64,000 nt of DNA from JAEVLT01 sp964484065 (GTDB lineage: Bacteria; Bacillota; Bacilli; Bacillales; Cytobacillaceae), in NCBI GenBank assembly GCA_964484065.1, contig CAZAEW010000002.1, forward strand, positions 124,001 to 188,000. Direction: 5' to 3'. Of this stretch, positions 33,618-42,039 are shown piece by piece (positions within the stretch are counted from its first letter, which is position 1; the number at the start of each line of letters is the position of its first letter). Under the pieces are notes generated by a model. That model was not told the origin of the DNA. It did no database searches and worked only from the letters and a program-made list of their open reading frames with translations. Both the position numbers and the translations under genes were made by a program.

Positions 33618-34133
33618 ATGATTAAGTTAATCGGTGCGATGTTTATTCTGGCAGCCACTACATGGTGCGGCTATGAGGTATCCAGAAATTTAAGTGAACG
33701 GCCTAAACAGCTCCGTCAATTAAAATCAGCCCTGCAGTCTCTCGAAGCGGAAATCATGTATGGGCATACTCCGCTCCTTGAAGCAGCCCGAAGACTATCG
33801 GCACAGCTATCAAAACCGCTTGCCGATTTTTTTCAGGAGTTTGCGAACAAATTAACAGATACAGATACAACCGTAAGGGATGCTTGGGAAAACAGTTTAA
33901 AAGAAATATGGAAAACAACAGCTCTCAAGCAGGGAGAATATGAAATTATGAAACAATTTGGAGAAACCCTGGGGAGACATGACCGCAATTCACAGCAAAA
34001 GCATATTATGCTTACCCTGACACATCTGGAAAGAGAAGAAGCAGAAGCAAGGGAAAGCCAAGCAAAATACGAAAAAATGGTTAAGAGTCTGGGGCTTTTA
34101 ACAGGGATATTATTGATCATTATCTTCATATAG
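33618..34133 (+). CDS. spoIIIAB: Stage III sporulation protein AB
   Basis: 171 residues: N-terminal membrane helix (1-17), a long helical cytoplasmic domain (RPKQLRQLKSALQSLEAEI, GRHDRNSQQKHI), and a C-terminal helix. A GspF-like component that connects the AA ATPase to the channel. It begins immediately after the spoIIIAA stop. Confidence 0.95.
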   Translation: MIKLIGAMFILAATTWCGYEVSRNLSERPKQLRQLKSALQSLEAEIMYGHTPLLEAARRLSAQLSKPLADFFQEFANKLTDTDTTVRDAWENSLKEIWKTTALKQGEYEIMKQFGETLGRHDRNSQQKHIMLTLTHLEREEAEARESQAKYEKMVKSLGLLTGILLIIIFI

Positions 34134-34144
34134 GGGGAAAAGCG

Positions 34145-34348
34145 ATGGGCTTAGATGTGGATATTATTTTTAAAATTGCCGGCGTTGGAATTGTCGTGGC
34201 CTTTCTGCACACGGTTCTTGATCAGGTTGGGAAAAAGGAATATGCGCAGTGGGTAACTCTATTTGGCTTTATCTATATTCTCTTCCAGGTTGCAACGATT
34301 GTGGACGACCTCTTTCAGAAGATTAAATCAGTTTTTTTATTTCAATAG
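34145..34348 (+). CDS. spoIIIAC: Stage III sporulation protein AC
   Basis: 67 residues, two membrane helices with the conserved link HTVLDQVGKKEYAQWVTL. A small integral subunit of the SpoIIIA channel. GGGGAAAAGCG ribosome site upstream. Confidence 0.95.
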   Translation: MGLDVDIIFKIAGVGIVVAFLHTVLDQVGKKEYAQWVTLFGFIYILFQVATIVDDLFQKIKSVFLFQ

Positions 34349-34365
34349 AGAGGAGAGGAGCAGCT

Positions 34366-34755
34366 ATTGAAATCATTAAAGTAGTTGGATTAGCGCTTGC
34401 AGCGACATTTTTAGCATTGATTGTAAAAGAACAAAAACCAAACTTTGCTTTTCTCCTCATCGTTTTTGTCGGCTGCACGATTTTTCTATTCCTTGTCGAT
34501 AAAATTTACGAAATCATTACTATGATTGAGAAACTGGCCATAAATGCCAAGGTTAATACGGTCTATGTTGAAACGATTCTTAAAATCATTGGAATAGCCT
34601 ATATTGCTGAGTTTGCAGCACAAGTGACAAAGGATGCCGGCCAGGGCGCGATATCTTCCAAAATCGAATTAGCCGGGAAAATCATTATCCTTGCGATGGC
34701 CATTCCCATTTTGACAGTTATGATTGAAACCATTATAAAACTGATACCAAACTAG
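34366..34755 (+). CDS. spoIIIAD: Stage III sporulation protein AD, apparent ATT start
   Basis: 129 residues if started at ATT 34366, against about 133 in B. subtilis. The N-terminus then reads (M)EIIKVVGLALAATFLALIVKEQKPNF, which restores the first membrane helix found in the family. AGGAGAGGAG lies 5 bases upstream. No ATG, GTG or TTG is in frame between that site and TTG 34417, which would remove the helix. Two further helices and the block ETILKIIGIAYIAEFAAQ follow. Part of the SpoIIIA channel. Confidence 0.88.
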   Translation: MEIIKVVGLALAATFLALIVKEQKPNFAFLLIVFVGCTIFLFLVDKIYEIITMIEKLAINAKVNTVYVETILKIIGIAYIAEFAAQVTKDAGQGAISSKIELAGKIIILAMAIPILTVMIETIIKLIPN

Positions 34756-34790
34756 AATGTTATTTTCTTAAAATTAACGGGGTGGATTTA

Positions 34791-35990
34791 ATGAAGCAGC
34801 GGCTGAAGTTCGTGACTATCATCGCTCTCTTTTTCTTTTTTTTATTTAGTCCTAATGTACAAGCTTCCGAAAACAGCAAAGATTCCACTGTTACACTTTC
34901 CCCGCAGGAAATGGCAGATTCTCAGTTAAAAACTCTGGATTTAACAGAGTTAAAACAATTCTGGGGAGACATTATCAACAAGTACGGCGGTTTTCTTCCT
35001 GAGGGTCAAAAAGGGAGCCTTTACGATTTTATCAAAGGAGATAAAAAGTTTTCTTTTAATGAATGGAGCCAGGGAATTATTAAATTTATTTTCCAGGAAT
35101 TTGTCGCTAACGGAAAATTGCTGGGATCGCTGATTATGCTGACAGTTTTTAGCATGTTTCTCCAATCATTGCAGTCTGCCTTTGAAAAAAGCACCGTCAG
35201 CAAAGTTGCCTATTCCATTGTTTACATGGTTCTCGTCATTTTAGCTTTAAACAGCTTCCACGTAGCAATAAATTACACAAATGAAACAATCGGAACAATG
35301 ATTTCATTTGTTTTAGCACTGATCCCGTTATTGATGGCACTGATTGCAGCTTCCGGAGGGATTGTCTCTGCAGCTTTTTTCCATCCTGTTATTCTTTTTT
35401 TAATGAATACGAGCGGGCTTCTGATTCAGTACGTGATTCTCCCTCTATTATTTTTAGCAGCATTGTTAAGCATCGTTAGTACAATGAGTGAAAATTATAA
35501 AGTTACTCAGCTGTCAGGATTGCTGCGCAATTGGAGTATAGGATTGATGGGTTTATTTTTAACTGTTTTCCTCGGTGTTATTTCCGTCCAAGGCGCATCT
35601 GCAGCTGTTACAGATGGAATTACGATTAAAACTGCAAAATTTATTACCGGAAATTTCATTCCTGTTATTGGAAGAATGTTTACGGATGCTACTGATACCG
35701 TAATAAGTGCATCAGCTCTTTTAAAAAATACAGTTGGGATTGCTGGAGTGGCTATGTTATTAATCATTGCCGCATTTCCTGCTATTAAAATCCTAATGAT
35801 TGCCTTTATCTACAAATTTGCTGCTGCCATTCTTCAGCCGCTAGGAGGCGGTCCGATTATTAAATGTCTGGATATTATCTCAAAAAGCATTATGTATGTT
35901 TTTGCTGCATTGGGGATTGTCTCGCTTATGTTTTTCTTAAGTATAACCGTGATTGTTGCAGCCGGAAATTTAACAATCATGATGCGATAG
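34791..35990 (+). CDS. spoIIIAE: Stage III sporulation protein AE
   Basis: 399 residues, the same as B. subtilis. Signal peptide (1-25, VQASEN), a soluble segment, then seven or so membrane helices with PLLMALIAASGGIVSAAFFHP. A polytopic permease-like part of the SpoIIIA channel. The frame opens at GTG 34782, but ATG 34791 is better spaced from GGGGTGG. Confidence 0.95.
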   Translation: MKQRLKFVTIIALFFFFLFSPNVQASENSKDSTVTLSPQEMADSQLKTLDLTELKQFWGDIINKYGGFLPEGQKGSLYDFIKGDKKFSFNEWSQGIIKFIFQEFVANGKLLGSLIMLTVFSMFLQSLQSAFEKSTVSKVAYSIVYMVLVILALNSFHVAINYTNETIGTMISFVLALIPLLMALIAASGGIVSAAFFHPVILFLMNTSGLLIQYVILPLLFLAALLSIVSTMSENYKVTQLSGLLRNWSIGLMGLFLTVFLGVISVQGASAAVTDGITIKTAKFITGNFIPVIGRMFTDATDTVISASALLKNTVGIAGVAMLLIIAAFPAIKILMIAFIYKFAAAILQPLGGGPIIKCLDIISKSIMYVFAALGIVSLMFFLSITVIVAAGNLTIMMR

Positions 35991-36002
35991 GGAGGAGGCC
36001 CC

Positions 36003-36632
36003 GTGAGTTATTTAATTGAATGGGTTACAAATATTATTCTTTTTATACTCCTTGCGACTGTCATTGATATGCTGCTTCCAAATTCCAGCATGCAAAAATA
36101 TTCAAAAATGGTTATCGGCCTGCTGTTAATTGCGATTATCCTGACACCTATTTTTAAATTAATCTCCAAAGATTTTGAAACAACATTAGCTTCGATCCCC
36201 AGCTTGAATCTGCCGGAGGATAATTCGATGAAAAATTCAATAGAAATGAAGAAAAAAGAAATACAAGCTAATGATCATGCATATATTTTAGAACAAATGG
36301 CTGTCCAACTGAAAAAGGGTGTATCAGAGGAGTTGATGAAAAAATACGGACTAGAAATTTCCCATATCGAAGTGTTAACGAATGAAAAAAGTAATCAAAC
36401 ATTCCCTCAAAATCTGCAAAAAGTAGCCGTTCATTTGAAAAAGCGCGAAACACATGTTGAGACAGTAGAAGTGATAAAGCGTGTTGAAATTAATGCAAAA
36501 GAATCTCTTACAACCAATAAATCGAAGGATACAGCTAAGGAAGTGTCCAAATTTCTTTCAAAAAAATGGAATATAGATGAAAAGACGGTTGAAGTTTCGA
36601 TTGAAGGGGGGAATAATCAGTCGAATGGATAA
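36003..36632 (+). CDS. spoIIIAF: Stage III sporulation protein AF
   Basis: 209 residues: two N-terminal membrane helices (1-26, 31-50), then a soluble domain with a GspM/ring-building-like fold (YGLEISHIEVLTNE, KKWNIDEKTVEVSIEGG). Channel component. Overlaps spoIIIAG by 8 bases. GTG start with GGGAGGAGGCC. Confidence 0.93.
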   Translation: MSYLIEWVTNIILFILLATVIDMLLPNSSMQKYSKMVIGLLLIAIILTPIFKLISKDFETTLASIPSLNLPEDNSMKNSIEMKKKEIQANDHAYILEQMAVQLKKGVSEELMKKYGLEISHIEVLTNEKSNQTFPQNLQKVAVHLKKRETHVETVEVIKRVEINAKESLTTNKSKDTAKEVSKFLSKKWNIDEKTVEVSIEGGNNQSNG

Positions 36633-37275
36633 AAACCAAGAGCCATCGAAATGGATAAATAAGTGGTTTTTAAAGAATCATCAACCAGAAAAAAAAGCTG
36701 GAAAATATCAATACATGATTGTCGTTTTATGCATAGGAGCTGCTTTTATGCTGGCTGGAAATGTATTTTTTAAAAAGCAGACCTCATCTCCTGATATTCC
36801 TGCTGCCAAGACGGCACAAACACAAGCGGAGGATGTTCCGGCTTTTGGAATGAAAAAAAGTTCTGGGAATAAAGCAATATCTGATTACGAAAGAGAGTAT
36901 GAGGATCAGCTAAAGTCTGCTCTTGACGAGATGCTCGGTGTCAGAGATGTCAAAGTGGTTGTGAACATTGAAAGCACGGAAGAACAGGTGGTGGAAAAAA
37001 ATACGGTGACGAAAAACCAAACAACAGAAGAAGAAGATACAAATGGGGGCAAGCGAAAAGTCCAAGATTCTTCCACCGATGAACAAATGGTGATAATCCG
37101 AAATGGGGACAAAGAGGTGCCAATTGTCGTCCAAACAAAGAAACCAAAAATCCGTGGTGTTCTCGTTGTTGCCAAAGGAGCAGAAAATATTCAAGTGAAA
37201 AAATTTATTGTTGAAGCGGTAACCAGAGCGCTTGATGTGCCCAGCTACCGTGTGGCAGTCATGCCGAAAAAATAA
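36625..37275 (+). CDS. spoIIIAG: Stage III sporulation protein AG
   Basis: 216 residues: one membrane helix (about 30-46) and an extracytoplasmic ring-building domain (YEDQLKSALDEMLGVRDVKVVV, AVTRALDVPSYRVAVMPKK). AG oligomerises into a large ring spanning the intermembrane space. An acidic, Glu-rich beta-insert (around 125-160) is typical. The ATG at 36625 lies within the end of spoIIIAF. Confidence 0.93.
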   Translation: MDKNQEPSKWINKWFLKNHQPEKKAGKYQYMIVVLCIGAAFMLAGNVFFKKQTSSPDIPAAKTAQTQAEDVPAFGMKKSSGNKAISDYEREYEDQLKSALDEMLGVRDVKVVVNIESTEEQVVEKNTVTKNQTTEEEDTNGGKRKVQDSSTDEQMVIIRNGDKEVPIVVQTKKPKIRGVLVVAKGAENIQVKKFIVEAVTRALDVPSYRVAVMPKK

Positions 37276-37290
37276 AAGGGGGACCTTGAA

Positions 37291-37851
37291 ATGCTCTTAA
37301 AAAAACAAACCGTTTGGTTATTAACCATGCTGAGTTTAGTAGTTGTTTTATCCGTTTATTATATTACCTCTCCGGAACAAAAAAACAATGATTTGGCAGG
37401 AATGGAACGAAAATCCCAAAACCAAGCATCCAATAAGCAGGCAGCGATGAAACCAGAAGCAAAAGATGGAAAAACAGTTGTTACTACTGTTGCCGGTGAT
37501 GATGCCTTTGAAGAGCTCCGGATGCAGCTTGAAGATCAGCGAAGCCAGAAGAAAGACGAATTGGAAGCAATCGTTGCTTCGACAAATCTTCCTGCTGACA
37601 AACGAAGCGAGGCTTATGATCAGATGCAAAAATTAAATGAGACAGCCCAAAAGGAAGAGGTACTCGAAACATTAATTAAAACGATGGGGTATGATGATGC
37701 TCTTGTCCGCGCGGATGGGGAAAAGGTAAACATCACCGTAAAATCTAAGAAAAAACACTCTCCTTCAGCAGCAAATGAAATCATTCAATTAGTGAAAAAG
37801 GAAATTGGAGAAACAAATTACGTTGCGGTGGAATTTCAGCCATCTAAATAA
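37291..37851 (+). CDS. spoIIIAH: Stage III sporulation protein AH
   Basis: 186 residues: N-terminal membrane helix (8-26), a charged linker, and a YscJ/FliF-like domain (AFEELRMQLEDQRSQKKDELEAIVAS, LIKTMGYDDALVRADGEKVNITV). It meets forespore SpoIIQ to zip the septal membranes. Somewhat shorter than the 218 residues of B. subtilis, mostly in the linker. Last gene of the operon. Confidence 0.94.
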   Translation: MLLKKQTVWLLTMLSLVVVLSVYYITSPEQKNNDLAGMERKSQNQASNKQAAMKPEAKDGKTVVTTVAGDDAFEELRMQLEDQRSQKKDELEAIVASTNLPADKRSEAYDQMQKLNETAQKEEVLETLIKTMGYDDALVRADGEKVNITVKSKKKHSPSAANEIIQLVKKEIGETNYVAVEFQPSK

Positions 37852-37877
37852 GAAATTGTCTACAATAACTTCTCTCC

Positions 37878-37902
37878 AAGAAAGCAAAAGCTTTCTTTTT
37901 TT
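37878..37902 (+). terminator. Terminator after spoIIIAH
   Basis: AAGAAAGC / GCTTTCTT stem, 4-base AAAA loop, T run. Confidence 0.85.
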
Positions 37903-37953
37903 ATTGAATATATTCCCAAAGAATACATAAAAAGAAAATTTTCGCCACAATTC

Positions 37954-38024
37954 TTTGTTATATAACAAAATTTTTAAAAAATTTCTGTCATATAGTTCAC
38001 ATTTCGTTAAAAAAATATTAATAT
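37954..38024 (+). promoter_or_regulatory. accB promoter region with an upstream palindrome
   Basis: A perfect 16-bp palindrome TTTGTTATATAACAAA (37954-37969) precedes a sigma-A-like promoter: TTCACA (37996-38001), 17 bases, TAATAT (38019-38024). The transcript would have a leader of about 115 bases before accB. The AT-rich context makes the operator claim weak. Confidence 0.5.
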
Positions 38025-38150
38025 GTAATAGAAATGGCAAAATGCTGAAAATGCTACCACGATTTCAGACGGACATCATTGAACTATTGCAGGATATTAT
38101 CGTATAGTATTAATAGCAAGTCATAAAGAATGACAAGGGGTGTTAATCAC

Positions 38151-38663
38151 ATGTTAAAAGTACAAGAGATTCGGGAATTAATTAAACTAGTTGATCAATC
38201 AAACATCGATGAGTTCCTTTATGAATTTGATGGGTCAAAAATTCAAATGAAGAAAAATGCTGGAGAAGTAGTAGCTGTAAAACCAGTTGTTCAAGCTGTT
38301 GAAGCAGCGCCTATAAGCGCACCAGCACCAAAACCTGCAGCTGCAGCAGCACCTGTTGCAGCAGTGCAAGAAACGGTTAAAGAAGCACCAAAGGCAGAGG
38401 TAAGTGAAGCAGAAGCTGCTGATCTTCATAAAATTACATCACCAATGGTTGGAACATTCTATGCATCCCCATCTCCTGATGCAGATGTATATGTTAAACC
38501 AGGTTCAAAAGTATCAAAAGATTCCATTGTTTGTATCGTTGAAGCAATGAAACTTTTCAATGAGATCGAAGCAGAAATAAACGGAGAAATTGTCGAAGTG
38601 CTTGTCAGCAACGGACAATTGGTAGAATACGGGCAGCCATTATTCTTAGTAAAGCCCGAGTAA
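38151..38663 (+). CDS. accB: Biotin carboxyl carrier protein of acetyl-CoA carboxylase
   Basis: 170 residues. N-terminal dimer region, an Ala/Pro-rich flexible linker (about 45-85), and the biotinyl domain with the acceptor lysine in VEAMKLFNEI. It carries carboxybiotin for malonyl-CoA synthesis. The frame opens at 38130, but ATG 38151 follows AAGGGGTG. Operon with accC and yqhY. Confidence 0.96.
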   Translation: MLKVQEIRELIKLVDQSNIDEFLYEFDGSKIQMKKNAGEVVAVKPVVQAVEAAPISAPAPKPAAAAAPVAAVQETVKEAPKAEVSEAEAADLHKITSPMVGTFYASPSPDADVYVKPGSKVSKDSIVCIVEAMKLFNEIEAEINGEIVEVLVSNGQLVEYGQPLFLVKPE

Positions 38664-38679
38664 GGAGCGAGACAACAGA

Positions 38680-40032
38680 ATGATTAAGAAGCTGTTAATA
38701 GCAAACAGAGGGGAAATCGCCGTTCGGGTTATTCGTGCCTGTCGGGAAATGGGAATTGAAACCGTTGCCGTATATTCAGAAGCAGACCGTGAAGCGCTGC
38801 ATGTTCAGTTGGCGGACGAAGCCTACTGCATTGGCCCTACCCTTTCGAAAGATAGTTATTTGAATACGACGAATATTATTAGTGTAGCGAAGAAGACAGG
38901 TACTGATGCCATTCATCCTGGCTATGGCTTTTTGGCAGAAAATGCAGATTTCGCTGAGCTTTGCCGCGAATGCAATATCATCTTTGTTGGTCCTACTCCG
39001 GAAGCCATTACAGCAATGGGAACAAAGGATATTGCCAGAGAAACCATGCGTAAAGCCGGAGTTCCAATCGTACCTGGATCAAGAGGGATTATTAATAGCA
39101 CAGATGAGGCTATTGAGCTTGCAAATGAAATGGGCTACCCAGTCATTATTAAAGCAACTGCCGGTGGCGGCGGAAAAGGAATCCGTGTTGCCAAAGATGA
39201 GCAGGATTTAATTAAAGGGATCAATATTACGCAGCGTGAGGCAGCAACGGCATTTGGCAACCCTGGCGTTTATATTGAAAAATATATTCAAGATTTCCGC
39301 CATGTTGAAATCCAGGTTCTTGGAGACAACTATGGCAACGTGATCCATTTGGGTGAACGTGATTGTACGATTCAAAGAAGACTTCAAAAACTGCTTGAAG
39401 AGTCACCATCCCCTGCTTTGGACGGAGAAATTCGTGCGGAAATGGGAAATGCAGCAGTAAAAGCTGCAAAAGCAGTTGATTATTCAGGTGCAGGCACGAT
39501 AGAATTTATTTATGACTACCGCAATCGGAAATTTTACTTCATGGAAATGAATACTAGGATTCAGGTGGAACATCCGGTTACTGAATTAGTTACGAGCACT
39601 GACTTGATTAAAGAGCAAATTAAAGTTGCTTCCGGTGAAAAATTATCCATCAAACAAGAAGACGTTACCTTTAATGGATGGGCAATTGAATGCCGTATTA
39701 ATGCGGAAAATCCGATGAAGAATTTTATGCCTTCACCAGGAAAAATTAAAATGTATTTACCTCCTGGCGGTCTTGGCGTGCGAATTGATTCAGCTGCCTA
39801 TCCTGGATATTCGATTCCACCGTATTACGATTCCATGATTGCGAAAGTTATCACATACGGAAGCAGCAGGGAAGAAGCTATTGCTAAAATGAAACGGGCG
39901 TTAGGTGAATTTGTGATTGAAGGCATTCATACAACGATTCCGTTCCACTTGAAACTGCTGGAAAACGAGAAATTCGTGGAAGGTCAATTCAATACGAAAT
40001 TTCTTGAATTGAATGATGTGATGAATTCTTAA
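38680..40032 (+). CDS. accC: Biotin carboxylase subunit of acetyl-CoA carboxylase
   Basis: 450 residues. ATP-grasp carboxylase: LIANRGEIAVRVIRACRE, the glycine-rich lid KATAGGGGKGIRVA, HLGERDCTIQRR, and the catalytic MEMNTRIQVEHPVTE. It carboxylates biotin on AccB using bicarbonate and ATP. Sixteen bases after accB with AAGGAGCGAG. Confidence 0.97.
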   Translation: MIKKLLIANRGEIAVRVIRACREMGIETVAVYSEADREALHVQLADEAYCIGPTLSKDSYLNTTNIISVAKKTGTDAIHPGYGFLAENADFAELCRECNIIFVGPTPEAITAMGTKDIARETMRKAGVPIVPGSRGIINSTDEAIELANEMGYPVIIKATAGGGGKGIRVAKDEQDLIKGINITQREAATAFGNPGVYIEKYIQDFRHVEIQVLGDNYGNVIHLGERDCTIQRRLQKLLEESPSPALDGEIRAEMGNAAVKAAKAVDYSGAGTIEFIYDYRNRKFYFMEMNTRIQVEHPVTELVTSTDLIKEQIKVASGEKLSIKQEDVTFNGWAIECRINAENPMKNFMPSPGKIKMYLPPGGLGVRIDSAAYPGYSIPPYYDSMIAKVITYGSSREEAIAKMKRALGEFVIEGIHTTIPFHLKLLENEKFVEGQFNTKFLELNDVMNS

Positions 40033-40054
40033 GCCAAAATCTGGAGGTGTCTTG

Positions 40055-40459
40055 ATGAGCGAAAATAATGTTTTAGAGATGGATCAAAATAATGGGCATG
40101 GGAAAGTAGAAATTGCCCCAGAGGTCATTGAAGTGATTGCTGGAATTGCTGCTTCTGAAGTAGAGGGCGTCGCGCAAATGCGCGGTAACTTTGCCGCAGG
40201 TGTAGTGGAGCGTTTGGGGAAAAAGAACCATGGGAAAGGTGTAAAAGTTGACCTTTCGGAATCGGGCATAAAAGTAGATGTATACTGCGTGATGAAGTTC
40301 GGTGTCTCCATTCCTGCCGTTGCCCAGAAGATCCAGGATAACATTAGGCAAACATTGCTTAATATGACAGCTTTAGAGGCAGAGGAAGTAAACATTCATA
40401 TTGTTGGCATTCAGTTTGAAAATCAAAAAACTGAACAAGAAGTGGAACAAGAAGTTTAA
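40055..40459 (+). CDS. yqhY: YqhY, Asp23/Gls24-family protein
   Basis: 134 residues with the Asp23 (DUF322) domain: GKVEIAPEVIEVIAGIAASEVEGVAQMRG, then KVDLSESGIKVDVYCVMKFG. Always near accBC in Bacillus and linked there to control of acetyl-CoA carboxylase activity, though the mechanism is not settled. ATG 40055 is well spaced from GGAGGTG; TTG 40052 is less likely. Confidence 0.92.
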   Translation: MSENNVLEMDQNNGHGKVEIAPEVIEVIAGIAASEVEGVAQMRGNFAAGVVERLGKKNHGKGVKVDLSESGIKVDVYCVMKFGVSIPAVAQKIQDNIRQTLLNMTALEAEEVNIHIVGIQFENQKTEQEVEQEV

Positions 40460-40492
40460 GTCACAAAAATATTGAATTCTTGACCAGAGAAT

Positions 40493-40523
40493 TAACCAAA
40501 GGAAATTTTTCCTTTGGTTTTTG
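40493..40523 (+). terminator. Terminator after yqhY
   Basis: AACCAAAGGAAA / TTTCCTTTGGTT, 11 to 12 bp stem with a short T loop, followed by TTTT. Its 3' arm (TTGGTT) and TATGAT 17 bases later could also serve as a promoter for nusB. Confidence 0.85.
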
Positions 40524-40666
40524 TCTTTAATTGCAATATGATATTATCGTAATGAACATGGTGCAACATTTTCCGTTAAAATTTTATGATATCGAGTTAT
40601 CGGATAAAACAGCCCTTTCATTGTTCTAAGAATCCCATTTTTATACATAAAGGAGTTAAAAGTATA

Positions 40667-41059
40667 ATGAAAAGAAGAACAGCAAGGGAAAAAGCGTTGC
40701 AAGCTCTTTTTCAAATTGATGTCAGCGGAACAGAACCTTCTTCTGCGATTGAACATGTCTTAGACGGGGAACCAAATGATGAATATTTATCAAGACTTAT
40801 TGGCGGTGTGGTGGAACACCAAGATGAGATCGATCAAGTAATAAAGGGAAATCTGGAAAAATGGACGTTGGAACGATTAGCAACGGTTGACCGTAACATT
40901 CTGAGAATTGCTGTATACGAATTAAAGTTTGCTCATGATGAAATACCAGAAAGAGTTGTAATGGATGAGGCAATCGAAATTGCTAAGCTTTATGGCGACC
41001 ACCAATCAAGTAAATTTATCAATGGAGTATTGTCAAAGGTAAAAGCGCAGCTGTTTTAA
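40667..41059 (+). CDS. nusB: Transcription antitermination factor NusB
   Basis: 130 residues, all-helical NusB fold: MKRRTAREKALQALFQID with the RNA-binding basic N-terminus, VDRNILRIAVYELKF, and VVMDEAIEIAKLYGDHQSSKFINGVL. It acts with NusE at boxA of rRNA operons. The frame is open from 40586, but ATG 40667 follows AAAGGAG and begins the family N-terminus. Confidence 0.96.
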   Translation: MKRRTAREKALQALFQIDVSGTEPSSAIEHVLDGEPNDEYLSRLIGGVVEHQDEIDQVIKGNLEKWTLERLATVDRNILRIAVYELKFAHDEIPERVVMDEAIEIAKLYGDHQSSKFINGVLSKVKAQLF

Positions 41060-41093
41060 TGCTGCCACTATCGAATTAGGGGGGGAGTAAAAT

Positions 41094-41942
41094 ATGTCAG
41101 CTCAAATTATAAGCGGTACGGAAATTGCCAATAAGAAAAAAGCGGAAATTGCTGATGAAGTTCAAAAACTCAAGGAAAAAGGGATTACACCGGGATTGGC
41201 TGTTATTCTTGTTGGAAATAACCAGGCTTCAAGAACATATGTAACCAGCAAACAAAAAAACTGCATCGAACTGGGGATGCATTCAGTGCTTGTAGAGCTT
41301 CCTGAGGATGTAAGCGAAGAGGAATTACTTGGGAAAATTTACGAATTAAATGAGGATCAAAGTATTCACGGTATTCTTGTGCAGCTTCCTCTTCCAAAAC
41401 ACATTGATGATACAAAAGTGATTGAAGCCATTTCACCTGCCAAGGATGTTGATGGTTTTCATCCAATCAACATAGGAAGAATGATGACTGGTCAAGATGC
41501 CTTTTTGCCATGTACTCCATATGGAGTGATGGTCATGCTTGAAGAAACAGGAATTTCTGTTGAAGGAAAGCATGTTGTTGTTGTCGGGAGAAGCAATATC
41601 GTCGGAAAGCCTTCAGGGCAATTATTTTTGAATCAAAATGCAACCGTTACCTACTGCCACTCAAAAACGCCGGACTTGAAATATTTTACAAACCAAGCAG
41701 ATATTCTTGTTGCAGCAATTGGAAAAGCAAATTTTATCACCGCCGACTATGTAAAAGAGGGTGCAGTTGTCATTGATGTAGGAATCAACCGCAATGAACA
41801 AGGAAAACTTTGCGGTGATGTTGCTTTTGATGAGGTAAAAGAAAAAGCAGGCTATATTACTCCAGTTCCAAAAGGAGTTGGTCCAATGACCATTACGATG
41901 CTTATGTTTAATACATTAAAGGCTGCTCAAAAGGAGCTGTAA
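41094..41942 (+). CDS. folD: Bifunctional methylene-THF dehydrogenase / cyclohydrolase
   Basis: 282 residues. It interconverts 5,10-methylene- and 10-formyl-tetrahydrofolate with NADP. Signatures: ASRTYVTSKQKNCIELG with the catalytic lysine, VDGFHPINIGRM, VVVGRSNIVGKPSG, and PVPKGVGPMT. It provides one-carbon units connected to the gcv products earlier in the window. GGGGGGAG ribosome site. Confidence 0.97.
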   Translation: MSAQIISGTEIANKKKAEIADEVQKLKEKGITPGLAVILVGNNQASRTYVTSKQKNCIELGMHSVLVELPEDVSEEELLGKIYELNEDQSIHGILVQLPLPKHIDDTKVIEAISPAKDVDGFHPINIGRMMTGQDAFLPCTPYGVMVMLEETGISVEGKHVVVVGRSNIVGKPSGQLFLNQNATVTYCHSKTPDLKYFTNQADILVAAIGKANFITADYVKEGAVVIDVGINRNEQGKLCGDVAFDEVKEKAGYITPVPKGVGPMTITMLMFNTLKAAQKEL

Positions 41943-42039
41943 GCCGCTAATCCGGCCGGAGCAATCGAAAAAAAGAAAACATTTTTTCTAAAATAGACGA
42001 ATGCCCGGCGGATTTTAGGTTAATAAGGAGAAGGTTAAA

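Noticed and set aside
34417..34755. spoIIIAD starting at TTG 34417
   Set aside because: It would lose the first membrane helix conserved in the family and lacks a ribosome site.
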